From Gemmatimonadaceae bacterium (GTDB taxonomy: Bacteria; Gemmatimonadota; Gemmatimonadetes; Gemmatimonadales; Gemmatimonadaceae), in NCBI GenBank assembly GCA_035533755.1, contig DATLTC010000056.1:31446-95445 (forward strand): 64,000 bases of DNA. Reading direction: 5' to 3'. Both the position numbers and the translations under genes were made by a program. Below are positions 35,077 through 43,636 of the stretch, one piece after another; the stretch's first letter is position 1, and each line of letters starts with the position of its first letter. The notes beneath the pieces were generated by a model. The model saw only the letters and a program-made list of their open reading frames with translations, was not told the origin of the DNA and did not search any database.

Positions 35077-36573
35077 ATGAGGCGCGTCATCCGATCGGGA
35101 CTCGCCGTCCTCGGGCTGCTGGTGGTCGCCGTGGGGCGGGCGCGCGCTCAGGGCGGGATCATCCAGGGGTCGAGCTCGGTGCAGTTCCTGGACATGCGGC
35201 CGGTGGTCACCGACAGCGTGCCGTTCGCCGCCACCGATTCGGTGTCCACGCTGTTCCGGCGCACGCCGAGCGGGGTGCTCACCAACTGCGTGGCCGGCGA
35301 TCCCTACTGCTACTTCTACAAATCCGCGCCGCGGGCCAACCTCACCGCGCTCATGCAGGACCTCGACATCACGGCGTGGGGGATCGGGCCCGGCCTCAGC
35401 GTACACGCGCAGCTGCGCGGCCGCACCGCCGAGGGCGACGCGCGCGACCTCTGGCCGCAGGCCACGCAGTCGTTCGACGTGCTCGCGGCGTACGTGGAGT
35501 ATGACCGCTCGGCGCTGCTGGCGCGCCTGGGGCGGCAATGGATCGCGTCCGGCCTCGGAATGTTCAACTTCGACGGCGCGTCGGTGGATGTGCATCCCAT
35601 GCGGGCGATCGGGATCAACCTCTATGGCGGCGGCACCCTGATCCAGGGGCTCGACCGCGCGCTCGGCGCTGCGGCGCTCTCCCCGGTGGAGGACATTCCG
35701 CCCGTGGACCAGTCGTTCCTCCTGGGCGGCCAGGTGCAGATCCGCCCGAGTGCCGACGGCGTGATGCAGTTCCAGTACCAGCGCGAGGTGCGCAACGATC
35801 GGGGAGCGCTGTACTCGGAGCGGGTCGCGGCAAACGCCGAGTTCCGGTTCGGCAACGCGTCCGTGGGCGGTGACGCCACCCGCGATCTGGCCACCGAGAC
35901 GTTCAACGATCTGACGGCGCACGTGGTCTTCAATCCCTGGCACGGCGTGGGCTCGCGGTTCGAATTCCGCCACTACTCGCCGTACTTCGATCTGTGGACC
36001 ATCTGGGGCGCCTTCTCGCCGGTGGGCTACAACGAAGGCACCACAAACCTCACATGGTCCGCGCCCGGCGCGCGCGCGACGTTCGGCGTCTCGGGCGGCT
36101 ACCGCGCGTACGCCAACACCTACACCGGCGTCGCCTGGCTGCCGCTGCGGAACAGCGGCTGGCACGTGGGCGCCACCGGCTCGGCGCGCGCCACCAACGC
36201 ATGGACGGTGCAGGGCAGCTACGACATGGACATCAACTTCGGCGCGTCGAGCACCGACGGCGACGTGGCCCTCCGCTGGCAGCCGAGCAGCCGCGGCTCG
36301 CTGGCGGTGCACGGTATGGCTTTCCAGAATATTTATGAGTTCACGGTGGGCGAGGGACGCGTGCTCGGCGCCGGCCTGGAGGGCGCGTACCAGATCGCCC
36401 CGGACCTGCGGCTGGCCGGCGACGCCACCCTGTATCGTCACACCGGCAAGGACCAGCCCGACATCGCCGACTGGAACCAGCGGCGGGTGAGCCTTCGCCT
36501 CGAGTGGCGTGTGGGGGGCGAGCCGGGAAGCGGGGGCGGGGGCTGGACCGTTGGCCCGGTGAGGCGGCCATGA
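35077..36573 (+). CDS. Outer-membrane beta-barrel (porin-cytochrome conduit candidate)
   Basis: A 498-residue protein with a signal peptide (about residues 1-25, ending GRARAQ) and then alternating amphipathic strands rich in Tyr, Trp and Gly through to the end (for example LAAYVEYDRSALLARLGRQW, MQFQYQREVR, VSLRLEWRVG). It has no heme motif. I did not recognise a named family. Its position between lipoprotein cytochromes and a 16-heme periplasmic protein matches the barrel of porin-cytochrome conduits. The ATG follows GGGAG; its TGA overlaps the next ATG. Confidence 0.75.
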   Translation: MRRVIRSGLAVLGLLVVAVGRARAQGGIIQGSSSVQFLDMRPVVTDSVPFAATDSVSTLFRRTPSGVLTNCVAGDPYCYFYKSAPRANLTALMQDLDITAWGIGPGLSVHAQLRGRTAEGDARDLWPQATQSFDVLAAYVEYDRSALLARLGRQWIASGLGMFNFDGASVDVHPMRAIGINLYGGGTLIQGLDRALGAAALSPVEDIPPVDQSFLLGGQVQIRPSADGVMQFQYQREVRNDRGALYSERVAANAEFRFGNASVGGDATRDLATETFNDLTAHVVFNPWHGVGSRFEFRHYSPYFDLWTIWGAFSPVGYNEGTTNLTWSAPGARATFGVSGGYRAYANTYTGVAWLPLRNSGWHVGATGSARATNAWTVQGSYDMDINFGASSTDGDVALRWQPSSRGSLAVHGMAFQNIYEFTVGEGRVLGAGLEGAYQIAPDLRLAGDATLYRHTGKDQPDIADWNQRRVSLRLEWRVGGEPGSGGGGWTVGPVRRP

Positions 36574-38093
36574 AGGTCACCATCCGGCGCCTGATCGTTC
36601 CCGTGGTCCTCCTGGTGGCGACGGCGGCGCTCGCCATGCAGCAATCGCGGGCTCCGTTCCCGCACGCGCAGCATGCCAAGCTCTTCCCGACGTGCGCGGG
36701 CTGCCACAGCGGGATCGTCAGCGGCGACTCGGCGCTCATGTTCCCGAGTCCGGATGACTGCGCGCAGTGCCACAACGGCAGCGACGTCCGGCGCATCGCG
36801 TGGACGGGGCCGTCCGCGCGCGTGACGAATCTCAAGTTCTCGCACACCGAGCACGCGACGATGTCGGCGCAGGGCGGCACCGCCGCCGACTGCGCCAACT
36901 GTCACGGACTGCAGGCCGGGCGCGACACGGCGTGGATGCACATCGCGGGCGCGGATCCCTCCGCGTGCCTCGCGTGCCATCGGGCGCCGCAGCACCTGGC
37001 CGCCTCCGCCGACTGTTCCACCTGTCACAAAACGCTCGTCCAGGCCACGACTCTCTCGGCGACGGCGATCGCGGCGTTCCCGAAGCCGTCGTCGCACAGC
37101 AATCCCGACTGGCTGGCCAGGCACGCGCCGCAGAACGCCGGCCAGATGGCCCAGTGCGCCATCTGCCATGCGAGAGAGAGTTGCGCGCGCTGCCATCCCA
37201 ACGCCGACAAGCTGCCCGCCATCAAGGCGCTGGGCAGCGACGCGCGGGTGGCATCGCTCGTGCGCAACGTCTTGCCGGTGTACTTCACGCCGGCGGCGCA
37301 CCGCGAGACCAAGTGGGCGTACGGCCATGGGGCGGACGCCCGCGCCAATCCGCAGACCTGCGCAAGCTGCCACACGCAGACCAGTTGCCGCTCCTGCCAC
37401 ATCGGTAATCTGGGAGCCGACGTCATCGCGAAGCTGCCCGACGCGAAGCCGGGCCGGGCGCCCGGCGTGGTGTTGGTGAAAGCCTCGCGCGCAGGCGCAG
37501 CGCCGCTCGATGCGGCGCCGCCCGCCCGCGCGGTGAACGCGGCCGAGGTGACCCGGCCCCTCGCGCCGCAGGACACGGTCCTGATGCGCGTGCACGTGCA
37601 TCCCGACGGCTTCGCCACCAACCACAAGTCCGCCGCGGCCAGCGGACAACTCAACTGCCAGGGTTGCCATCAGCCGCGCGACTGCACGTCGTGTCACGAC
37701 GGGGTCTCGACCCGGCGGGATTTCCATCCCGACGATTTCATGGCGCGGCACGCCAACAGCGCGTACACGCAGGACCAGAACTGCAGCTCCTGCCACCGCG
37801 TCGAAACGTTCTGCCGGTCGTGCCACCAGAAGAGCGGCATCGCCACCACGGGCGGGGTCCGCGGCACGGCCCACACCGGACAGCCGCTGTGGCTGCTGCA
37901 GCACGGGCAGGCGGCGCGTCAGGGGCTCACCACGTGCACCAGCTGCCACCAGCAGCGCGACTGCCTGCGCTGCCACTCGAGCCTGGGAATGCACGTCAAT
38001 CCGCATGGACCCGACTTCAACGCGCAGGCCATGGGATCACGCAACATGCAGATGTGCATGGTATGCCACCTGACGAATCCGCTGAAGAAATGA
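36570..38093 (+). CDS. 16-heme periplasmic cytochrome c
   Basis: A 507-residue protein with an N-terminal signal or anchor helix (LIVPVVLLVATAALAMQ) and sixteen CXXCH sites from CAGCH to CMVCH. Many separate His residues are available as distal ligands (for example PFPHAQHAKLF, LKFSHTEHA). ATGA overlap with the barrel gene means the two are translated together, supporting a barrel-plus-heme-wire complex across the outer membrane. No known homologue could be named from memory. Confidence 0.9.
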   Translation: MKVTIRRLIVPVVLLVATAALAMQQSRAPFPHAQHAKLFPTCAGCHSGIVSGDSALMFPSPDDCAQCHNGSDVRRIAWTGPSARVTNLKFSHTEHATMSAQGGTAADCANCHGLQAGRDTAWMHIAGADPSACLACHRAPQHLAASADCSTCHKTLVQATTLSATAIAAFPKPSSHSNPDWLARHAPQNAGQMAQCAICHARESCARCHPNADKLPAIKALGSDARVASLVRNVLPVYFTPAAHRETKWAYGHGADARANPQTCASCHTQTSCRSCHIGNLGADVIAKLPDAKPGRAPGVVLVKASRAGAAPLDAAPPARAVNAAEVTRPLAPQDTVLMRVHVHPDGFATNHKSAAASGQLNCQGCHQPRDCTSCHDGVSTRRDFHPDDFMARHANSAYTQDQNCSSCHRVETFCRSCHQKSGIATTGGVRGTAHTGQPLWLLQHGQAARQGLTTCTSCHQQRDCLRCHSSLGMHVNPHGPDFNAQAMGSRNMQMCMVCHLTNPLKK

Positions 38094-38094
38094 T

Positions 38095-38213
38095 CGTAGG
38101 GGCAAACCCCTACGAAGGCTCGGGGCATCTCCTATTGGTAGGTCCCTGACGCGAGGCTCCTTTACACCCGGCTGCAATCGTGCCGGTCCGGAACCGCCGG
38201 GCGGAACGCCCGG
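38095..38213 (+). terminator. Two hairpins between 16-heme and 11-heme genes
   Basis: CGTAGGGG/CCCCTACG (38095-38102 and 38107-38114, loop CAAA) is a perfect 8-bp stem 2 bp after the 16-heme stop, and CCGGGCG/CGCCCGG (38197-38203 and 38207-38213) a perfect 7-bp stem. Neither has a T-tract. They split the operon into an outer-membrane part and an inner-membrane part. Confidence 0.5.
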
Positions 38214-38252
38214 GATCCGATTCGATGTCGCACGTGAACGCATAGCGGGAAG

Positions 38253-39629
38253 GTGGTCTTGAGACGATCGAGAGCGCAGGGCGGTTGGGGATCGAGCGTG
38301 GTCGGCGCCCGTCACACGCTGACGCGCGAGGTGATCGGAACGACGCTGTGGTTGCTCGGCGTTGCGATCCTCGGTCTGGCTATGCCGACGCCCGCCGCGG
38401 CGCAGCAGCGGGCGGGCGTGGTCGAGTGTCAGAAGTGCCACGGGAACAGGGATTTCCTCGTGGGAAAGGCGGGGACGGTCAGGGGCGACTCGGCGCTGTT
38501 CGTTCCCGATACCCTGCTGCACGACTCGAAGCATGCCGGACTCAGCTGCACGAGCTGCCACCCAGCGTTCGCTGGCGGATACCCCCATCGTGACGCGAAG
38601 GTCATCGCCGTCCCGTGCCAGAGCTGCCACCAGAAGGAGGGGGACGATTGGGCGCGATCGATTCACGCGCCCGATGCGGTCACCAACGGCAAGGCGCCCA
38701 CGTGCACGACCTGCCACGGAACGCACCACATCCTCGGCGCCGACGATCCCCGCTCGCCCACCTACCCGCTGAACGTGGCCTCGCTGTGCGGCGGCTGTCA
38801 CGCCAATCCCAGCATCATCGGCACGTATTTCGGCGCGGCCGATCAGGCGCAGGCCCGGACGGCGGTGAGCTCGTACTACAAGACGGTCCACGGCACGGCC
38901 ATGACCAAGGCGGGGCTGGTGGTGTCGGCCACGTGCAGTGACTGCCACAGCGCGCACCTCATCCTGCCCCCCGACTCGGCCCAATCGACGATCAACCGCG
39001 CGAACATCACCGGGACGTGCGGCAAGTGCCACGCCGGCGTGGTCGAGACGTTCAACCAATCGTCGCACGGGCAAGCGCTGCGCACGGGCGCCAAGACGCC
39101 GACGGGGCATGCGGCGCCGGTGTGCATCGACTGCCACTCGTCGCACCAGATCGTGCCCGCGTCGGATCCGGTCTGGTTCCGTGGCGTGGTCAAGGAATGC
39201 GGCTCGTGCCACGAGAAGGAATACGACACGTACTTCGAGACCTACCACGGCCAGGTCACCGAGCTCGGTTTCGGGCTCACCGCCAAGTGCAGCGACTGCC
39301 ATACGCCGCACAACATGCTGCCGTCCACGGATCCCAAGTCGTCGGTCTACCCGACCAACCTGGTGAAGACGTGTGGCCAGTGTCACCCCACCGCCAACGC
39401 GAACTTTGTCCAGTATCAGCCCCACGGCGACCCGCGGAACCGGCAGGCGTATCCGCGGCTCTTCTGGACCTGGCTGTTCATGACCGCGCTGTTGGTGAGT
39501 GTCTTCCTCTTCTTCGGGTTGCACACGCTGATGTGGCTGGGCCGGATCACCGTGGATCGGCTGCGCGGCCGCGCCACGCATGACGCGGAGCCACCGGTCA
39601 CGAACGAGGAGAAGGAGAAGCACCCATGA
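38253..39629 (+). CDS. 11-heme cytochrome c with C-terminal membrane helix
   Basis: A protein of up to 458 residues: signal helix (TTLWLLGVAILGLAMPTPAAAQ), eleven CXXCH sites from CQKCH to CGQCH, and a C-terminal membrane helix (WTWLFMTALLVSVFLFFGL) that anchors it to the inner membrane with the hemes in the periplasm. Start is uncertain: GTG at 38253 is very close to the GGGAAGG site, and TTG at 38259 fits better. It overlaps the cytochrome b gene by 4 bp and is related to the nine-heme protein at 45656-46921. Probably the electron acceptor of the next-encoded cytochrome b. Confidence 0.88.
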   Translation: MVLRRSRAQGGWGSSVVGARHTLTREVIGTTLWLLGVAILGLAMPTPAAAQQRAGVVECQKCHGNRDFLVGKAGTVRGDSALFVPDTLLHDSKHAGLSCTSCHPAFAGGYPHRDAKVIAVPCQSCHQKEGDDWARSIHAPDAVTNGKAPTCTTCHGTHHILGADDPRSPTYPLNVASLCGGCHANPSIIGTYFGAADQAQARTAVSSYYKTVHGTAMTKAGLVVSATCSDCHSAHLILPPDSAQSTINRANITGTCGKCHAGVVETFNQSSHGQALRTGAKTPTGHAAPVCIDCHSSHQIVPASDPVWFRGVVKECGSCHEKEYDTYFETYHGQVTELGFGLTAKCSDCHTPHNMLPSTDPKSSVYPTNLVKTCGQCHPTANANFVQYQPHGDPRNRQAYPRLFWTWLFMTALLVSVFLFFGLHTLMWLGRITVDRLRGRATHDAEPPVTNEEKEKHP

Positions 39630-40474
39630 ATACCCCGATGGCCGTTTCCGATCAGGGGCAGGGCCCCTACCTCACGCGCTTCGGGCCCATCGAGCGGACG
39701 ATCCACGCTCTGGTGATCATCTCGTTCCTCGGCCTCGTGGCCACCGGTATCCCGCTCCGCTTCGCCTACGCGCCCTGGGCCGCGCCGTTCATGCGGTTTC
39801 TGGGCGGGCCTGGCTCGGCCGGGTTCATTCACCGGGTGTGCGCCGCCATCACGTTCGGCTACTTCTTCATCCATCTGGCCGCCGTGACGCGCCAACTGAT
39901 CAGGGCCGACGACAAGATGTCCATCTTCTGGGGCCCGCGGAGCATGGTGCCCCAGCCCAAGGACATCCGGGATGTCGTGGGCATGTTCAAATGGTTTCTG
40001 GGCCTTGGTCCCCACCCCAAGTTCGATCGCTTCAGCTACATGGAGAAGTTCGACTACTGGGCGGTGTTCTGGGGCGTGGCCATCATCGGCGGTTCCGGCT
40101 TGCTGCTCTGGTTTCCCACGTTCTTCGCCCGGTTTCTCCCGGGATGGCTCTTCAACGTGGCCACCATCGTCCACGGCGATGAAGCGTTGCTCGCGCTGGG
40201 CTTCATCTTCACGATCCACTTCTTCAACGTGCACCTGCGTCCCGAGAAGTTCCCCATCGACCTCGTGATCTTCACGGGCCGCGCCACGGCGGCGTACTTC
40301 GAGGAGGAGCATCCCCTGGAATACGAACGGAACCAGCGCGAGGACCGTCTGGGGCAGTTGCAGGCCACGGCGCCGTCGCGCGCGACCTACCTCTGGTCCA
40401 TGACCCTCGGCTTCGCGGCGCTGGCGGTGGGGGTGGTCCTGGTCCTGCTCGTGATCTACGCGCTCTTGAGTTAA
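39626..40474 (+). CDS. Membrane cytochrome b (FdnI/HyaC-like quinol oxidase subunit)
   Basis: A 282-residue protein with membrane helices near residues 25-50, 70-90, 145-165, 185-205 and 258-280. His residues in the helices (ERTIHALVIISFLG, FGYFFIHLAAVT, FIFTIHFFNVHLRP) suit two b hemes of the formate dehydrogenase-gamma/HyaC type. It probably exchanges electrons between the quinone pool and the 11-heme partner. ATGA overlap upstream; the 14-heme gene begins 6 bp downstream. Confidence 0.85.
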   Translation: MNTPMAVSDQGQGPYLTRFGPIERTIHALVIISFLGLVATGIPLRFAYAPWAAPFMRFLGGPGSAGFIHRVCAAITFGYFFIHLAAVTRQLIRADDKMSIFWGPRSMVPQPKDIRDVVGMFKWFLGLGPHPKFDRFSYMEKFDYWAVFWGVAIIGGSGLLLWFPTFFARFLPGWLFNVATIVHGDEALLALGFIFTIHFFNVHLRPEKFPIDLVIFTGRATAAYFEEEHPLEYERNQREDRLGQLQATAPSRATYLWSMTLGFAALAVGVVLVLLVIYALLS

Positions 40475-40479
40475 TACTC

Positions 40480-41874
40480 ATGCATCCCGGGCGGCGCCGG
40501 ATCGTCCATGGGCTCGTGGCTGCGCTGGCCACCGCGGCCCTCGTCGCCTGGACGCCGGGCCGGCAGGTGCCGTCCCCCCGCGCGATCACGGGGGCGTCCG
40601 GCCCCGTGGGGCTCGACTGCACGAGCTGTCATCCGGGCGTCCACGCCACGATGACGGGCAAGGGGGTGGAGGCGTCGGCGCGCTGCGCCACCTGCCATGC
40701 CCGAGCGCACGAGGCCACCCAGGCGCTGTTCCAGGGGCTGAGCCCCGACACGTCGCTGCGGCCCGACCGGATGTTCCTGGCCCGGGTCGGCTGCCGGTCC
40801 TGTCACACCGACGCGACGCTGGCCGACACGGCCGCCGGACCGCGGCTGGCCGCCATCGGGCGGGCATGCACCGGATGCCACGGCTCCAGGTACGGTGACA
40901 TGCTGACCCGCTGGCACGAGGGCCTCGGTTGGCGCAGCCGGGTGGCCGACGCCTACGTGTCCGCGGCCGGAGCGGACACGCGGCTCGCCGCGCGGCCCGG
41001 CGCCCAGGCGGAACTCCGTTCCGCGAGGGCGGACGTCACGCTGGTCATCCACGGCGGGGGACTGCACAACGTGGTCGGTTCCGACGCGTTGCTGCGTTCG
41101 GCAATCCGCAACGTGGGGGCCGCGTATCGAGGCGCCGGGGTGCCGGTGCCGCCGCCACCCGCGCTGGGACCTGATCCCGCGGCGGTGTCGTGCGCCTATT
41201 GCCACTACGGCATCGAGGCCGTGGGCGCCACGATGTTCGGTCAGCGGTTCAGCCACGCGGATCATGTGGTCCGCGCCGGCGTGGCGTGCAGCCAATGTCA
41301 CTCGTCCGCGGACTACTTCGCGGCCGGTGGCCGCCAGCCCGATCCAGGGCACGGCAAGACGACGGTGACGGCGGCGGCATGCAGCGCGTGTCACCACGTC
41401 ACGTCGGCGTTGACGTGCACCACGTGCCACCACCAGCAGGATCTGGCGACCCGGACGGATTCGGTGACGCTGCCGCTCCACCTGCGGCCGGCCGGCGCGC
41501 CGACGTCGCGCGAGGTCGCGTTCCGGCACGGCGCCCACTCCACGGTGGAGTGCACGCGCTGTCACGCGTCGCGCGCGGCGATCACGACGGTCGTGGCGTG
41601 CACCGCGTGCCACGAGGCGCATCACCGCGAGGCGGCCGACTGCAGCGCCTGCCACACCACGAGGCTGCTCGCATCTCATACGGCCGCCGACCACCTGGTC
41701 TGCACCCAGTGTCATGCGCGCGAGACGCTCGCCCTGCTCACCGGCGACCGCACGTTCTGCGTGAGTTGTCACGTGGACCGGCGCAACCACCAGCCGAGCA
41801 GGGAGTGCGCGCCCTGCCATATGCAGATGTCGCCGACCGAGGTCCAGGCCAGGATTCTGGGGCGTCAGCCCTAG
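40480..41874 (+). CDS. 14-heme periplasmic cytochrome c
   Basis: A 464-residue protein with an N-terminal signal helix and fourteen CXXCH sites from CTSCH to CAPCH. Between the fourth and fifth sites lies a heme-poor insert of about 105 residues with GGGLHNVVGSDALLRSAIRN; the same insert, with the flanking heme sites, occurs in the 22-heme protein of the facing operon. Last gene of the plus operon, ending 4 bp from the convergent radical-SAM gene. Confidence 0.9.
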   Translation: MHPGRRRIVHGLVAALATAALVAWTPGRQVPSPRAITGASGPVGLDCTSCHPGVHATMTGKGVEASARCATCHARAHEATQALFQGLSPDTSLRPDRMFLARVGCRSCHTDATLADTAAGPRLAAIGRACTGCHGSRYGDMLTRWHEGLGWRSRVADAYVSAAGADTRLAARPGAQAELRSARADVTLVIHGGGLHNVVGSDALLRSAIRNVGAAYRGAGVPVPPPPALGPDPAAVSCAYCHYGIEAVGATMFGQRFSHADHVVRAGVACSQCHSSADYFAAGGRQPDPGHGKTTVTAAACSACHHVTSALTCTTCHHQQDLATRTDSVTLPLHLRPAGAPTSREVAFRHGAHSTVECTRCHASRAAITTVVACTACHEAHHREAADCSACHTTRLLASHTAADHLVCTQCHARETLALLTGDRTFCVSCHVDRRNHQPSRECAPCHMQMSPTEVQARILGRQP

Positions 41875-41878
41875 GAGC

Positions 41879-43636
41879 TCAGCGGCCGGGCCGGACTTGC
41901 GTGTGGCGGGGCCGGCGCCGGACGCCGTGCAGCGCCTCGCGGGCCAGCAGCCGCAGGATCCCGCCGAGTCGGAAGTTGCGCAGGAACGCGGCCGGTGGAA
42001 ACAGTTCGGCCTTGTCGTTGACGGTGGCTTCGGAGAATGCGCGAATCTCCCCGACGAGCGCGCGATGCACGGCCGGGTCCAGTTCACCGCCGCCGGCTTG
42101 GGCGAGGCTCCGCCGCAGCGCTCGAGCCGATGCCATGCGTTGGGCCACCGCCGCGGCCTGCGCGGGCTCGATTCTGCCGAACCTGGCCTTGAGGGCGTTC
42201 AGGCGCTCGGCGCCGTCGTAGGTCGCGTCCACGATCTCCGTCCGGGTCATCGCGTCCGTGTCGTAGTTCAGGAACGACTCCCAGTCACGTTGCTGATCGA
42301 GCAGCGCCCGGTGTTCCGCCAGCGTGTGGGCGCGGATCCGATAACCCTGCGCCTCGGCCTGTTCGAAGCCGTCGCTGCCCGGATCGATGAACGGACCCAT
42401 GGGGGTGATGAACGCCGAGAGCCGGCGGTCGAAGCGCGAGAAGAGCCGCTCGATGGCGTCCACCATCTCGAGGACATTGCGGTGGCTCTGGCCCGGCAGC
42501 CCGATCATGAAGAACATGTCCAGGTTCTCGCAGCGGAGGGCGAGCATCGACGCGAGCCCGGCCTCCAACTGCTCGTTCGTGTAGCGAGCCTTGCCGAGGC
42601 GGGCGCGGATCGCTTCGTCGTGGCTCTCGGGCGACAGTTCGGCGCCCCAGCGTGAGACCGCGGCGTCGATGCGCTGCAGCAGGTCCGCCGGCGGTGGTTC
42701 GAAGAATTCGAACACGACGCGATTGGCCACCGGCGTGCGGCCCAGCGCCTCGACCACGTCCCGCGCGTACGCCGGGCCGCCGTCGTTGATGTCGCCAACG
42801 AGGAAGATCGGCGCGCGCGTGAACGACGCCAGCGTCCGCACCTGCGCGGCGATCGCCTCGGGGCTGCGAAACAGCGGGTGCCGCCCCGGCATGAAGCGCT
42901 TGAACGCCGCGTCCGACGCGCCGCACGTCACGCACCCTCGCGCGCACCCCCGAACCGTCAGCACGGCCGTGATCGGGTGGCGCCACCATGCCTGGAACGG
43001 AATGCTCGTCCAGAAGTCCAGATGGCCGACCACGGACCCCACCATCATGCCGACGTCCAGATCGTACGCGTCGAGCGACGTCGGCGCGAACGATGCGGCA
43101 TTCACGCGCACCTCGCCGTCCTGCTTCCACGTCAGGTTGGGCACGCGCTCGAAGCGGCGCTCGCCCTCGAGCTCCCGCACGAGCGCCAGCAGGCACTCCT
43201 CCGTCACGCTGCCGCGGAGCACGAAATCCACGGCTGGATCCCGGATCAGCTCCTCGTGGTAATAGCTGGCCGAGATCCCGCCGAACACGATGGGGATGTC
43301 GGGGTGCAACCGCTTGAGCAGCGCCGCGACCTCCGGCCCGCCGTGCGCGTGCGGCAGCCAGTGCAGGTCGATGCCGAAGAGCTTGGGCCGGAGTCGGCGC
43401 AACAACCGCTCCGGTCGGAATCGCCGGCTACGCATCATGCGCAACGCCAGGTTCACGATCCGGACCCGGTAGCCGTGGCGGCGCAGGTACGAGGCCAGCG
43501 TCACGAAGCCGATCGGGTACATCTCGAAGATCGGCGTCGACGGGATGACGTCGCTGATCGGGCCATAGAAGATGGTCCGTTCGCGAAAATCGTAGATGCT
43601 CGGCGGGTGAACGAGGACGACGTCTGGCTGGCTCAG
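41879..43636 (-). CDS. B12-binding/radical-SAM protein with apparent CTG start
   Basis: A 585-residue protein: an N-terminal cobalamin-binding-like Rossmann domain (VVLVHPPSIYDF...MYPIGFVTLASYLRRHGY) and a radical-SAM domain with CARGCVTC (CX3CX2C) at about residue 240, then MIGLPGQSHRNVLEM. The family methylates or rearranges varied substrates; the substrate here is unknown. No ATG, GTG or TTG occurs in frame before the conserved start. The best candidate is a CTG at 43636 that overlaps the 22-heme stop (CTGA) and follows GGGGAAGAGGAA. Last gene of the minus redox operon. Confidence 0.8.
   Translation of the reverse strand: MSQPDVVLVHPPSIYDFRERTIFYGPISDVIPSTPIFEMYPIGFVTLASYLRRHGYRVRIVNLALRMMRSRRFRPERLLRRLRPKLFGIDLHWLPHAHGGPEVAALLKRLHPDIPIVFGGISASYYHEELIRDPAVDFVLRGSVTEECLLALVRELEGERRFERVPNLTWKQDGEVRVNAASFAPTSLDAYDLDVGMMVGSVVGHLDFWTSIPFQAWWRHPITAVLTVRGCARGCVTCGASDAAFKRFMPGRHPLFRSPEAIAAQVRTLASFTRAPIFLVGDINDGGPAYARDVVEALGRTPVANRVVFEFFEPPPADLLQRIDAAVSRWGAELSPESHDEAIRARLGKARYTNEQLEAGLASMLALRCENLDMFFMIGLPGQSHRNVLEMVDAIERLFSRFDRRLSAFITPMGPFIDPGSDGFEQAEAQGYRIRAHTLAEHRALLDQQRDWESFLNYDTDAMTRTEIVDATYDGAERLNALKARFGRIEPAQAAAVAQRMASARALRRSLAQAGGGELDPAVHRALVGEIRAFSEATVNDKAELFPPAAFLRNFRLGGILRLLAREALHGVRRRPRHTQVRPGR

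Noticed and set aside
38095..38150. GEMM-like riboswitch at GGGGCAAACCCC
   Set aside because: The sequence is fully explained as an 8-bp terminator-like hairpin with CAAA loop; the remaining conserved letters are missing.
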